In this document: positions 46,560 through 57,533 of the stretch, in pieces | Layout of the letters: each line of letters begins with the position of its first letter | How positions within the stretch are numbered: the first letter of the stretch is position 1 | Assembly (NCBI GenBank): GCA_949316235.1 | Contig: OX438744.1 | Location: forward strand, 41,211,278 to 41,275,277 | Direction of reading: 5' to 3' | From: Oegoconia quadripuncta | Taxonomy: Eukaryota; Arthropoda; Insecta; Lepidoptera; Autostichidae | DNA length: 64,000 nucleotides | Notes under the pieces: generated by a model | What the model saw: only the letters and a program-made list of their open reading frames with translations | What the model was told of the DNA's origin: nothing | The model's database searches: none | Translations under genes and position numbers: made by a program

Positions 46560-46735
46560 CTACGATTTTTTTTCAAATCAAATTTTATCATTGCACTGTT
46601 TTGCCAAGTAATGAGCATAGTTAATCTGACGCAGCAGTAACACCAGCAGCACTGGAGCTGTAACATACAAAATAAAAACTTTGGTTCAGTGATTTTGTTT
46701 TAAGCGCTAGTGGCGCCCAACGTGGGGCCGTGACT
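46560..46735 (+). mobile_element. Gypsy-type LTR end and primer binding site
   Basis: TGGCGCCCAACGTGGGGC at 46,711-46,728 is, to my knowledge, the 18-nt primer binding site complementary to tRNA-Lys used by gypsy-type insect retroelements. An AATAAA lies about 40 bp upstream (near 46,670), as expected for R-U5 at the end of an LTR. No gag, pol or env frame follows and the second LTR is absent, so only a small relic remains. The left edge of the LTR cannot be fixed. Confidence 0.5.
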
Positions 46736-49141
46736 GAGACAAGTACAACATCAAGTGTAAGATTATTACTGTATCTATAGGTGTATAGCTAGGTGCTACA
46801 TGTAAAGAGTGTTGTGTTTATGAACTTCGGTCGGAGCCGGTAACTTGGTGAAGATATTAAACGGCGGAGATAAGTCGATAATCCTCAGCTTAACTTTTAA
46901 TAGTCGTGTTACCCGATCCATCCCCTCCCCCTCCGCCCCTTCCAACCGCGGCGCTAATGAACTCCGAACACTTAATTGCGACGAACACTTTTTAAACTGC
47001 TTCGAAATCTGAAACAGGTACCGAGTGTCGCCGATGACGTCACGACGGACCGCCCGCGCTGTCGGAGCGGCGGCCGCGAGGTTACATTATCACGAGTGAT
47101 TCAGTTATCTGTCACAGTGGTCCCTGTGTATTTGAGCACGAAATCGTCGATCTGTCCTCCAGGAGGTGTGTGTCATTGATGGTAGTGTTCAATCACTTTC
47201 TACCCGATGGGCTTCTTGTTCGTTTGTCATACTTTGACATAAGAAAAATATCATCATCATATAGGCCTCCCCATAGATTTAAAGAGTGACCAATTGGATG
47301 CGGCTGACATCCAACGACTTCCCGCGACCTTCATCAAATGTCGGCCATTCACATTGTACGATGACGGGACCAAAATTTTTTTTTGGCTTTTTTGAACCGT
47401 TTTTCTTTTCTAATTTTACCTAAATTAATGATAAATAGATCGTTACTCTTATAACTTTGGTGAGACATATATACAAAGCTTAGCAGCATCGACTTTCAAC
47501 ATAATTATCGCTACTTTATGCACTTTACATTAGATAGATAGATAAGAATTTATTTGCATCCATGTACAAACACATTACGTTATTGTCCTACTTATTATAA
47601 CATAGCGAGTGGGGAGGTGGCCGTGAAAAGACATGAAATGATCAACCGCACGATACCGGACAGTTACATATCACGTCAGGTTTTTGTTTATTTTCACTTC
47701 CACAATTATTACAAATGGGACGGTTCTCAGGCTCCCATTACATACGGTCCGCCCGTTACTTCATTCATCCGCTCCGCTCATGAAAGCGTCCGCTGCGCCT
47801 GTCAGCGTCTCCACGCCGCGCCTCTTTATTTCCACAATCTTTTCAAACTCATCAAAACGGTCAGGAGGTAAACAAAAGAAGTGTATCCTTTGGAGCATAT
47901 TTATTGAAGGCGAGCGCCCACCGCCCGCGGCCGTCGCTAACGAACAGTGCTACGGAATTAGGCTGAGACGGCGACACTGTTGCATCCTATATACATACCC
48001 TTTTATCTTACATAAGTAGAACTGACATCGCGAATGCTGGCTGTGAGGGTTAGGGGGAAGAGGGGGGAACACTGAGTGACACGCAGAGACGTCACGTGTC
48101 GCGTCGAACTACGCTCCATGACAGTGGAGCCAGGTGATTGCGTTATGTCGACATAAGGTACATTAGTAATATATGGTAATACTTCCCCGTGGAGATACTA
48201 CTTATCATAAGGTATATAGACTCGCTTTAAGACATAAACAAAAATTTTGTTTTCGTAAAATACGAAATGCACGTTACCCGTGAGTTGTGAACTCGGCGGC
48301 TCGTGCTCTCTGAGAGCGCGTGATTAAAAAAGTTCATCAACGCATCTCTTTTCAGTTTGCAGCCGCGCGTCGGAACTTTGCCAATAAAAAGTTGAGTCAA
48401 GTTCAGCTCGCGGTACAGCCGCGGTCCACTGAGCCACCCCACTAGTGTGTGAGTGTAGCAAATAACATTAATCGCATCACCTCCGTGGCTCGCAGGGGCG
48501 GAGGCGGGAGGGGGGTGGACGGAGCGCCCGGGACTTTTATTTCTGTCGTTTTAAATAAATTCCGCGGTCGACTCATCATTATTCCGTCCCCGCGGGATCT
48601 TCCCTAAAACTCCGGCGCCGAATTAAATATCTCCACCGTCGAGACGACCCCCTCCCCCCGCCCCTAAACTAAATGCTCGCGGTTCCAGTGTCTCATTACC
48701 TGCGAGCAATTTGTAACTTGCATAGGGGTCCGCAGTAAAAATGTGAAGTAGGTCTCTAAAAGCGTGAGTAAGAAAATGCCAGCAATCGTGCATCTGATGA
48801 CTGATTTATGGAACCGATCTATTTGTAAACATTTCTATTTCATTGTGCCTCACTTAGGGCTGAAACTGGTTTATCCGCGTGGTTCCACACTATCCGCGCG
48901 GGCTTGTTCAGTCAACACACTATGTGATACGGGCCGCACGCTCGGAAATGATCATGCAAAATGTCTTTCGATATAGAAAGAGTAATTGTAGGAGTGCAGT
49001 GTCGCCTTGCGTTATGAGACCAGGCCTATGATCTCTATAAAGATCGAGAGGCACGACCAACGGCATGGCTAGACATTTGTAAAGAATGAACATCCCTGGA
49101 CATAACCAGCTCGTTCGCATGCCAGGCTATATCACAAGTAA
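46736..49141. other. No gene seen; GC-rich islands
   Basis: GC-rich patches at 46,920-47,070 and 48,480-48,690, with only overlapping short frames (47,554-48,019). A weak repeat at 47,255-47,350 is noted under 27,440-27,640. Confidence 0.3.
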
Positions 49142-49275
49142 TAATGGAAAACCTATTTTCAAAAGAGAACCCCTCGAGTTTCTTGCTGTTCTTCTCGGAG
49201 GAAAACTAAATTTTAAGTGTACTCTGTTAAGTGTACCTACAAAATAAAGCATTTTTGACTTTGACTTTGAATTAT
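49142..49275 (+). mobile_element. LINE 3' end (K type)
   Basis: GAGAACCCCTCGAGTTTCTT, AAGTGTACCTACAAAATAAA and a GACTTTGACTTTGAA tail, the mirror of 42,241-42,420. Confidence 0.6.
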
Positions 49276-49382
49276 TTGAAAATTTCACTGTACATGCACA
49301 CCGTTAAAAACTAGCGGTACTGTACCCGGAGCCCACGCGTGGAGACACGCTTAACGCAGTTTTAAGCCTTACTGTCTGTCCG

Positions 49383-49404
49383 TGTGTGTGTGTGTGTGTG
49401 TGTG
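49383..49404. repeat. (TG)n microsatellite
   Basis: An uninterrupted TG run; a second TGTGTGTATG-type run lies at 49,724-49,762. Confidence 0.85.
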
Positions 49405-49466
49405 TATATATCTGTAACCAACCCGACACCTCTCCGCTTATTCCATAATACACTTGACGGATATTT

Positions 49467-49601
49467 TACTCATCATCTGTCCGTAAACATCCCACTGCGG
49501 GGATATAGACCTTCCTTCATATTGAGGGAGTATGGGCCATAGTCAGTGCGGGTTGGGGACTTCACATGCCTTCCAATTTTTTCTTTAATTTCTCAGGTAT
49601 G
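49467..49601 (-). repeat. SINE family D 3' part, minus strand
   Basis: AAACATCCCACTGCGGGGAT, GAGGGAGTATGGGCCATAGT and GGGGACTTCACATGCCTT are the reverse of the family D body. The head is missing. Confidence 0.65.
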
Positions 49602-51500
49602 TAGGTTTATCATCATCAGTCAATTTCAAAGTCAGTGTATTTTACTCACTATTACACAAATTTATGCAAATTATTTGACTTCCATTCTATCACCTGTTAC
49701 AATGTAGTTACCCCGTGTGAGTCACTGTGTGTATGTGTGTATGTGTGTGTATGTGTGTGTGTGCACTACAATGGCATCGATATGAGCGAGTACAACAGCC
49801 GGGAACCGCGAGGCCGCTCCGGTCGCAGTGTCCCGGCGAGGTCCCGCCGGTTCCCACGAAGGTTTCGCCTCAATTTGAAGATTTCATATAAAATCTCTCC
49901 CGACGCTAATATTATGGAAATGCCCCGCGATAGTGAACAGAAGTCCGGAACGAGCACCCCTATTGTACTCCGGCAAATTGTTTTATATTCCGACGAAATT
50001 GACGGCACGAGACTGCCTCCCCCATTACCGCCTTACCGCCTTACCGCTTGCCGGCTCCCGCCTACCGCGGCCGCGGACCGCGCGGTCGGTCGCCCGCCAA
50101 CTCACTGACGACACTTTTATGAACTCCACATTTACATTTAAATCGAAAGTTAGGATTTGGTCGCTGAAACAGGAGAATACCTATTGAATTCTTTTATAAA
50201 TTACCCGCGGCAGAGCCCTGCTGCCCCGGATCAGGTGCCGTCGGGAGACTTGTCTCAAGATTTTGGGTCAACTCTTATGTAAATTTATTGTCAAAACAAA
50301 GCCGATGACGGTCAGCAGCCTGCGGCAGAGTCGCCGCCGACACGTTAGCTCGCACAGCGCCATGAACGATGGGATCAAGTTCTCAGAATTCAGTGTGTTC
50401 AGAGCTCGCGTACAGAAAACACGAATCATATCAACACGATATATTTTTAACCGACTTCAAAAAAGGAGACATGTATGTACACCGATATCTCCGAGATTTG
50501 GCGGTTGATTCACATGGTTCTTTTTGTAAATGAAAGGGGATACGGTCGAATTGGTCCCATTGTAATTTAAGCGCAATCGGTTTAGTAGTTTTTGCGTAAT
50601 CATGGTAAACATCAGAATGGCATTACATATTTAGACGATTGTGTAGCTTTTACACAGCGAAACTAAGTAGATACAGTTTGGGTTTGTATGGAAAAGTATA
50701 GAGACGGTCGCTGTGATTATCAGCAATAAATATGACAAATCGAAGATCATCAGGTCGAGCTGGTACACCCGAACTGCCCATCTAACCTGTAGGAGCGAGA
50801 AGGTTCGCCATCGCACAAAAATTATCAGGGAGATTAGCAACCACGGATAAATACTAATCATTTTTTAACCAACTTCAAAAAAGGAGGAGGTTCTCTATTC
50901 TTTATGTATGTACATCGGTCAGTCCGAGATTTTTAGGTCGATTTACATGATTATTCCGAACAATTTATCAGTTAAATAATTTAAGTGTAACAATTGGATA
51001 GTAAAATAAAGTTAATGTCAGATTTAACGATCATTTTTATTTTTAAGACCAAATGTTTGTTAGTGAAATTTTATCCTGAATAATAATACTATCGATTAGT
51101 ATAATAAAATAGGGAGTGTTTTTTTTGTTTTTATTTTAGTTGGTTCGAATCCCGGGCGAGGCAAGTGAGTTTTAGAAAATCTTTGAATGCAGTTTTCTTT
51201 CTTTTTAAAAATAAAGGAATGTGTCCCTTAAGTAAAATCAGCCAGCTTAAGGATTTAACGTAGTTTCCCTCCAGCACCCGACTTATCTTTCCACACTGTA
51301 TAATAATAAAGAACATTCGGCTCTGATTTATTAGTTTATACTTTTCAGTTATTATTATTGCAGTAGTTTAATTAAATTATTTTTTCCGGGTTTTTTGAAG
51401 TCGGTTTTTTTAAAATCCTTCTTATATAGACATTAAGGAAATCAGAAACCCGAGACTGGGCAAATACATCCCTGACTAAGTCGACTATGGAGAGCACTAT
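49602..51500. repeat. No gene; two copies of an ACTTCAAAAAAGGAG repeat
   Basis: ACCGACTTCAAAAAAGGAG at 50,453 and ACCAACTTCAAAAAAGGAGG at 50,871 each start a similar 90-180 bp block (TGTATGTACACCGATATCTC / TGTATGTACATCGGTCAGTC). A reverse end TTTTTTGAAGTCGGTTTTTT lies at 51,391. This is a common moth/butterfly repeat, probably a small inverted-repeat element. The 157-codon frame at 49,635-50,108 lies in GC-rich DNA and has no domain. Confidence 0.45.
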
Positions 51501-51507
51501 GGCTTAT

Positions 51508-52170
51508 TTCTTTTTTTTTTTTTTTTTTTTAAGTACTCACAGACCTCTACTGGCGCGAGCGCAGGAAGGAACGCACAAGTGGGCCGGGAGTTCCAGCCGG
51601 GCACCGAAACAGACCGGACGCACATTTGGTCACCGCAGCGTGCTCGCCACAGCGATACCGAGGCTTCCTGAATTGGATGCGGCCGGCCTTTCGACAGGCT
51701 CTGAGCTGCACCAGAGGCAGCCTCGGGACGACGACACTCCAGTGAGCGGCTAAACCTAGTATACGCGTGTACCTAGGTCTCCGCGAGAAGTAATAGTGCG
51801 TGGCGTGTTCGAACTTAGTCTATATACCTCGTGAAAGTGCAAACCCAAGCTAGGCGGACCTGTATTAGAAATACATAAAAGATATATCTACCACGTAAAA
51901 GTGCAAGACTTAAGCTAGGCGACCTGTATTAGAAATAGAAGAACAATAAACGTCTTACAAAATATCGTGGTACTTATTCCGCTTCACCCCATAGGACGCC
52001 GAACCCACCCCAGTGTTCTAGTGCCCAAGCCTAAGCCCTAAGTTAGGAGGCACTAGAAAACCTAGTTCAGAGTTTGGGGCGTCGAGGACAGGCTGGACTT
52101 TAGATGCAAAGGAACTCATTATATAAAAGAAACAGTACATAGACATGAGGCGAGGATGTACGCTGCTGGG
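51508..52170. other. Unassigned GC-richer segment with a 63-bp tandem duplication
   Basis: After a run of about 22 T (51,510-51,531) the DNA is unlike its AT-rich flanks. At about 51,822-51,950 a segment containing AAGCTAGGC and GACCTGTATTAGAAATA occurs twice in tandem. It may belong to the retroelement relic that follows, but this is unproven. Confidence 0.3.
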
Positions 52171-52405
52171 TGTTAAGTACGATTAAGTTAAGTACGATGA
52201 ACCCTCCAATATTCGGTTCGTAAATATTCGGTTCTCAGCAGTCCACAATAACTAACTGCTGAATAGTTATACGAATAATATATGTTAGTTTTAAGACTTA
52301 ATGTATTGAATAATGCTCGAAGCTCAAACGCTGTTCGCTTGGCAAAAAAAAAAAAAAAAAAAAAAAAATTCAATCACTTCATTGGCGCAGCCGTGCGGTT
52401 CTCTA
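52171..52405 (+). mobile_element. Possible short LTR with primer binding site
   Basis: A segment beginning TGTTAAGTACG and ending TCACTTCA, with a long A-run inside, is followed by TTGGCGCAGCCGTGCGG at 52,382-52,398, which resembles the TGGCGCAG-type priming sites of insect gypsy-group elements. No partner LTR or coding region is seen. Weak call. Confidence 0.25.
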
Positions 52406-53003
52406 TAAGTGAATCGCTGCACCCCGAGATACAAATTTCTTCGCGGCGGATCATCGTGCGTCTCTACGCTTCGATAGAGCGAACCTACAATCAAACCTAC
52501 AAACAAAGAAACAAATTTTGCTAAAACCAAAAACATTAAAGCTTTAAAGCTTCGTGTTAATAATTTGTATTTAAATGTAAATAACTTTATTTGTAGTCAG
52601 TTTGTAAATTTGTATAATTATGTACCTTGAGTCCTGTCAAGTGAGCCTTGCAATTGGGTTTAAAATTAAATTTTTCAGTAAAAATTTTCTTAATATAAAT
52701 GCTGAATGTTTACCTACCCAAGCTAATATGGGTGGATGGGAGGGCCAATTTTTGCCTTTTCCGGCGTCGCAGCGCCTCGTGTGAGGTATCGTTGGATCGG
52801 GCGCGGCGAGATCTACAACGCGCAACGGCGGTTATACGCCTTTAGAAAAAGGGTTTTTTTTTTTTTGTTATTGCAAATTTAATATTTTTTTTTTTTGTTC
52901 CAGGTATAGCACTTTGACGGTTTTTTCTGACTTTCAGAATACTTTCAAAGCACAGCCTGCTTAACATAAATTATGCAACTCGCCGAATTCATCATACATA
53001 TCC

Positions 53004-54428
53004 TTTTTTTTTTTTTTTTTTTTTTACCAGGAGAAACGCTCATGCTTATCCGCCCTCCTCGGGGGAGGGGGGCGGATTATGTCGGACTCCGGCACAGAAG
53101 GTGCCGGCCTACCGACTAAAAACTCCTGGGTGTTCCCTCGCGCGCGCCGTTGACGGCGTGGCCGCGGGTACCATCTGGTATTCGTCCGCAGCCACGCCAG
53201 CGCGGTCCCCGCCGCCAGGGCAAAAGCGGCGGCAGGCCCACCTCTGGGCTGGAGCAGGGAGGAATCGCCTGGTCCAGCCACCTCTAGAAGGCGCGCGGAA
53301 AACACCGCGCGCGCCTTCTCGCGGGGCCTATGTGTGGGCGGTGATCCCCCCGGATCGCCACCCACGGCCCCGCAGGGTAGGGGGGGCAGAGGATCGCCTA
53401 TCAGTAAAGATAAGCTCTCCTCCGTGCCCCCCGTGCGGCTGCATTTCCCCTCGCTCCGCGAGGCCTCTGCGAGTGACCGACCTCGCAGAGGTTTCCACGC
53501 CTCGCAGAGAGAGAGGACCGCTTTCCACGGCCCCTCCTTGGCGTCCGCAGCTCAAACCTGGCTGCGGGCGGCAAAGAGTGGCCGTCCCGCACGGCTACGA
53601 CCTCTCAACAGAGAGGTCGTCCCCTACCATAGCGGCCTGCAACAGCGGGAGGCCCGTAGAGGCAGCTGGCTAACACCGCCCCTCCGACCCGCCCGCCGTC
53701 TCCCCCCCCCCCCCGAACAGAGGGGGGGGGGGGGGCCGCTCCCCACGACCTCTCGTCGACGGCCGCAGCCTTAGCTGCAGTCGTCAAGGAGAGGTCGCCC
53801 ACGTGCTGCAGACGATTTCACGGCGCCCCCTGCCCAGATGGGCATTCCTCAGGGAGCGCCGCTTCCTCGCCGCAGCCCGCTGTGGTGGAATTCGCCCTCC
53901 ACCATCCCTCGTCGCTCCACTCCCGAAAACGAATTTTCGGGAGTGGGACGACGAGGGCATTTCGGCGCCGAGGCGGGCCTCGGAGCCGAAACTCGGGCTG
54001 GTTTTTTATAGAGGTTTTCCTTCCTCGCGGTCCGGGCGGTTAAGCCAAGACCCTCGGTCCCGGACTGCAGCTGAAAGCCGCGGTCCCGGATTACGAGCCC
54101 GGCGGTGGCAAGGGGTAGGAGGTTCCCCCTAACCTCCTCCCCAGGCCTGCTCGGCGGCAGTGCGAGTGCACACCGAGCCCACCCTTACTCCCCCGCTAGG
54201 AGGGGAGCGTCTCCTGCTCCATCCGCAGTGCCCTCTGCTAAACCAGAGGGACACGCGGAGGAGCCCACCCCGTCAGACTATTAGCCATCGGTCAACAAGA
54301 ACCCTTAAAGGGAAGTTGTTGACCGATGCCCAGGGTGCACCGGCCCAACGACTACCGTTCCCCCCAGACGTATCCAGGGGGACAAGTAGCCATCAGGCAC
54401 ACGAGGAGGTTGTCTGACATCGCACCCC
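53004..54428 (-). mobile_element. R1-clade LINE fragment with poly(A) and 15-bp target duplication
   Basis: Very GC-rich and bounded by TCATCATACATATCC at 52,989-53,003 and 54,429-54,443. The T-run at 53,004-53,025 is the poly(A) of a minus-strand element. The adjoining 3' UTR contains TAGTCGGTAGGCCGGCACC and GAGCGTTTCTCCTGG, the 3' end known for moth R1-clade LINEs. A decayed coding piece near 53,740-53,800 reads GDLSLTTAAKAAAVDERSWG on the minus strand and matches GDDLSL...GDERSWKA near 63,830-63,890 of the plus-strand R1 element. No RT palm is present, so it is a truncated or internally deleted member of the same family. It contains a C13/G14 hairpin at 53,702-53,735. Confidence 0.7.
53702..53735. 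repeat. C13 / G14 hairpin
   Basis: Thirteen C, loop GAACAGA, then fourteen G. It can form a pure GC stem, and on either strand a G-tract. Confidence 0.85.
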
Positions 54429-54443
54429 TCATCATACATATCC

Positions 54444-55387
54444 TAACCTAACCCATAATCAAACCTAACCCATATCTAACCTAACATAAAGCGAATCTAA
54501 CATAACTCGAATCTAACATAACTCGAATCTAACCTAAGCCGAATCTGATCAAACCTAACTCGAACTAACCTAATACAAATCTAACCTAGCCCATGATCAA
54601 ACCTAACTCATGATCAAACCTAACTCATGATCAAACCTAACCCATGATCAAACCTAACCCATGATCAAACCTAACCCGAAAATAACCTAAGGTAAAGTGA
54701 ATCTAACATCAACTCGAATCTAACCTAAGCCGAATTTGATCAAACCTAACTTAAACTAACCTAATCCTAATCCAAATCTCACCTAAGCCGAATCTGATCA
54801 AACCTAACTTGAACTAACCTAATCCAAATCTAACCTAACCCGAAACTAACCTAAGCCGAATCTGATCAAACCTAACTTGAACTAACCTAATACAAATCTA
54901 ACCTAGCCCATGATCAAACCTAACTCATGATCAAACCTAACTCATGATCAAACCTAACCCATGATCAAACCTAACCCATGATCAAACCTAACCCGAATCT
55001 AACCTAAGGTAAAGTGAATCTAACATAAACTCGAATCTAACCTAAGCCGAATTTGATCAAACCTAACTTAAACTAACCTAATCCTAATCCAAATCTAACC
55101 TAACCCGAATCTAACCTAAGCCGAATCTGATCAAACCTAACTTGAACTAACCTAATCCAAATCTAACCTAACCCGAATCTAACCTAAGCCGAATCTGATC
55201 AAACCTAACTTGAACTAACCTAATCCAAATCTAACCTAACCCGAATCTAACCTCACCCATATCTAACCTAACGCGAATCTAACCTAACGTAAAGCGAATC
55301 TAACATAACTCGAATCTAACCTAACCTGAATCTAACTTAACGTAAAGCGATTCTAAAAATTCGAATTTCACCTATGCCGAATCTGAT
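54444..55387. repeat. Telomere-like satellite based on CCTAA
   Basis: A dense array of variants of AACCTAACCCGAATCT (16 bp), in which the insect telomere pentamer CCTAA recurs with GAATCT, GATCA and TTGAACT spacers. Higher-order repeats are visible: a 68-bp unit repeated in tandem from about 55,091, and a block from 54,571 repeated at 54,888 (offset about 317 bp). No coding content. The satellite resumes at 56,214-56,270 beyond the RT fragment. It is not pure (CCTAA)n, so it is either a subtelomeric or interstitial derivative. Confidence 0.85.
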
Positions 55388-56213
55388 CTTTTTTTTTTTT
55401 TTTTTTATTTTTTATGTCAGTCCCTTTCTATGTCAGTCCCTCCCATTTTCAGGCGTGGTATGTCGTACTTTAATTTGCGTGTTACAACCATGGCATTGGT
55501 TTTGTGCGGCGCAAACCTTAGTTTATTTGCGACCCCCCACGCCTGGATTCGTTCGAGGGTGGCATTTGCGCGTCTTTCTATCTCCAGAGCCGTATTGCCG
55601 TCAAACACCAGCACGACGTCGTCCGCGAATGCCTGGCAGTAATCGCCCCAGTTTTCCAAGTCCCTCAGGAGTGGGTCCAACAAGATGTTCCACAGGATTG
55701 GTCCTCCGATGGATCCCTGGACACAACCTTTACTGGTGGCCTTGGAAAATTCTTCACCTGCGTAGCGCACTCTCACTCTCCTGTCATTGAGGTAGCTGTC
55801 GATGGTCCTTCTCAGATTAATCGGGCATCCTTCATCCGCCAATCGGATTCTGATGGCTGGCCACCAAGCGCTGTCGAAGGCTCCCTCTATATCCAGCGAA
55901 ACTACTGTAATAATTTTCTTTTCGGTTAGTTTTCTCCGTAGGTGCTGCATTAGGGTATAGAGGGAGTCCTCGGTGCTCCTCTGGGGCATGAACCCGTATT
56001 GGCGGGCGCTAAGATTTGGTATGATATGGTGTTTCAGCCTAGCTACTATCATCTTTTCAAAGATCTTTCCCATAACCGGCAGTAGGCCTATTGGTCTGTA
56101 AGATTTGGGTAGAGTATATGTCTCTTTAGCTGGTTTTCGTAGGACCACGACAGCAGCCTCTTTCCACGCTGTAGGGAAGTGATACAGAGTCAAGCATTTG
56201 TTGAAGATTTCAA
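55388..56213 (-). pseudogene. TRAS/R1-like reverse transcriptase fragment with A-tail, inside the satellite
   Basis: A 258-codon open frame (55,417-56,193), open a little further upstream to the satellite edge. Domains on the minus strand: FPTAWKEAAVVVLRKP and KSYRPIGLLPVMGKIFEKM (fingers), VVSLDIEGAFDSAWW (motif A), GCVQGSIGGPILWNILLD (motif B), QAFADDVVLVFDG (motif C; FADD at 55,618-55,629) and WGVANKLRFAPHKTNAMV. The GCVQGSIGGP variant is what I associate with TRAS-type, telomere-targeting R1-clade elements. The frame stops after MGGTDIERD and runs almost at once into an A-tail. The endonuclease, the rest of the C-terminus and ORF1 are missing. Both sides are the CCTAA-based satellite. The catalytic residues are intact but the protein is far too short to act. 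Confidence 0.75.
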
Positions 56214-56270
56214 AAAACCTAACCTAACCCGAATCTAACCTAACCCGAATCTAACCTAACCCGAATCTAA
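56214..56270. repeat. Telomere-like satellite, second part
   Basis: Three clean AACCTAACCCGAATCT-type units between the TRAS-like fragment and the R1-clade element. They show that both elements lie in the same array. Confidence 0.85.
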
Positions 56271-56274
56271 TTAA

Positions 56275-56937
56275 GAGGAAGCCGGCCACCGAACTGTCGA
56301 GGCGAGTAAGATAAGAGTAGCGGTGGAGATTGCTTCCATTGTCCAGGCCTGGGTAACACCTTCCGGGCCTGTGGAGGTCGAGGTCGAGAGTGAATGGTTC
56401 CGGGTCGCGCTGTCGCATATTTGCGACGCGAGCATGACCCGGGCCAAGCCTCGACCTCCGAAGCGTCAGGTGTACTGGTGGTCTCAGGGGATCGGAGAAA
56501 TCCGGTCCCGTTGTGTGGAGGCGAGACGCCAGTACACCCGGGCCCGCCGTAGGCGGGTCCGTGACGCCGACATGGAAGCCCAGCTGTACGGTGCCTATCG
56601 AGAGGTTAAGAAGGCCCTACAGCTCTCCATCGCCGACGCGAAGGCGAGTGCCAGAGCGGAGCTCCTCGAGACTCTAAACCGTGATCCATGGGGGAGGCCG
56701 TATAAGATGGTCAGGGGCAAATTACGCCCCTGGTCGCCCCCCCTGACGGAGAGTCTCGAGCCTCGACTGCTGGAGGAGGTTGTTTCGTCGCTGTTTCCGA
56801 ACAGGGCGGAACATCTCCCTCCAGCGATGGCGCCCCCGCGACGTCAAGCTGACGTCGCGGATGCGAGCGCGGAAGTCGAGGTCCCTCCGGTAACGGAGGG
56901 AGAGCTAGGCGCGGCCGTGTTGAGGATGAGGATGATG
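56275..56937 (+). CDS. R1-clade LINE ORF2, endonuclease-RT linker (first part, truncated)
   Basis: The frame is open from 56,275, right after the satellite; an in-frame stop at 56,272 marks the truncation. The 205-codon stretch from a GTG at 56,323 is only a nominal start. It holds the region between the APE endonuclease and the RT: PPKRQVYWWSQGIGEIRSRC and VEARRQYTRARRRR, a Trp/Arg-rich linker usual in R1-clade proteins, then VTEGELGAAVLRMRMM, which leads into the RT fingers. The frame is broken at 56,938 by the inserted CR1-group element, and 56,938-56,940 is an immediate stop. The coding sequence resumes at 62,187. The endonuclease and ORF1 are lost, so the copy is 5'-truncated. Confidence 0.8.
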
Positions 56938-57533
56938 TAGGCGCCAGGGGGCTCTGCACGATTAACATCAAGTCCGTATTATTTATTTCGTTTATTCTAC
57001 TAAACTTGATCATATCACATTAAATGCATAAACAGTGTGTAGAACTAAGTTAGTGTAAGTGTTGACAGTGTTATCTATAAATAAAACTAAGTGATAAATA
57101 TAGTACAATCGACAAACACTCTGAGAACTAAAAGTGACTTTATAGCTTTATTTATACAGTGATTTTATATGAAGACTTAAAAAACCCAATTCTAAGTGAA
57201 TCTTGACTATAATAGTCGTTTATCAAGGGTAAATATCGAATGACATTGAACTAAATGTGTATTTACGTTAGATATTCAAAATTATGAATGACATGATATA
57301 AACAAAGAACAGCTGACCAATCAACAAAGTGCAACCAGGCGTCTGGTAATGACATCTAGCAATAAACTGGGGGAACTAGTTTATTGTGTCACAACCATAG
57401 CAGTATTTCAGCTCCCGTATACTAGAGGGCGTAAGTGTCAAATATCGTCAGAGACATCTAGGCAAACGGAACGGAATTAACAAGACATACCAAATAAATA
57501 GGTTAGATCTAACGCTAGCAGACTTGTTGTAAG
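56938..57533 (+). promoter_or_regulatory. 5' UTR and presumed internal promoter of the CR1-group element
   Basis: The AT-rich 596 bp preceding ORF1 contain no long frame. LINE 5' UTRs carry the internal RNA polymerase II promoter, so it should lie here; I cannot point to a specific initiator or downstream element. The ORF1 start context AAGATGG is favourable for initiation. Confidence 0.4.

Noticed and set aside
49635..50108. 157-codon frame, Arg/Pro-rich
   Set aside because: It spans a TG microsatellite and a GC-rich patch; no domain, and opposite-strand frames of similar length exist.
53101..54132. Plus-strand frames of 109-190 codons
   Set aside because: They are shadows of the GC-rich minus-strand R1-clade fragment; the homology signal is on the minus strand.
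54444..55387. CRISPR array
   Set aside because: Repeats are degenerate and contiguous with no unique spacers, and the DNA is eukaryotic; it is a satellite.
55374..55790. Plus-strand 138-codon frame
   Set aside because: Shadow of the minus-strand RT, which has all RT motifs.
54444..56270. True telomere end
   Set aside because: Units are not pure CCTAA and ordinary repeat-rich sequence lies on the left; interstitial or subtelomeric satellite is more likely.
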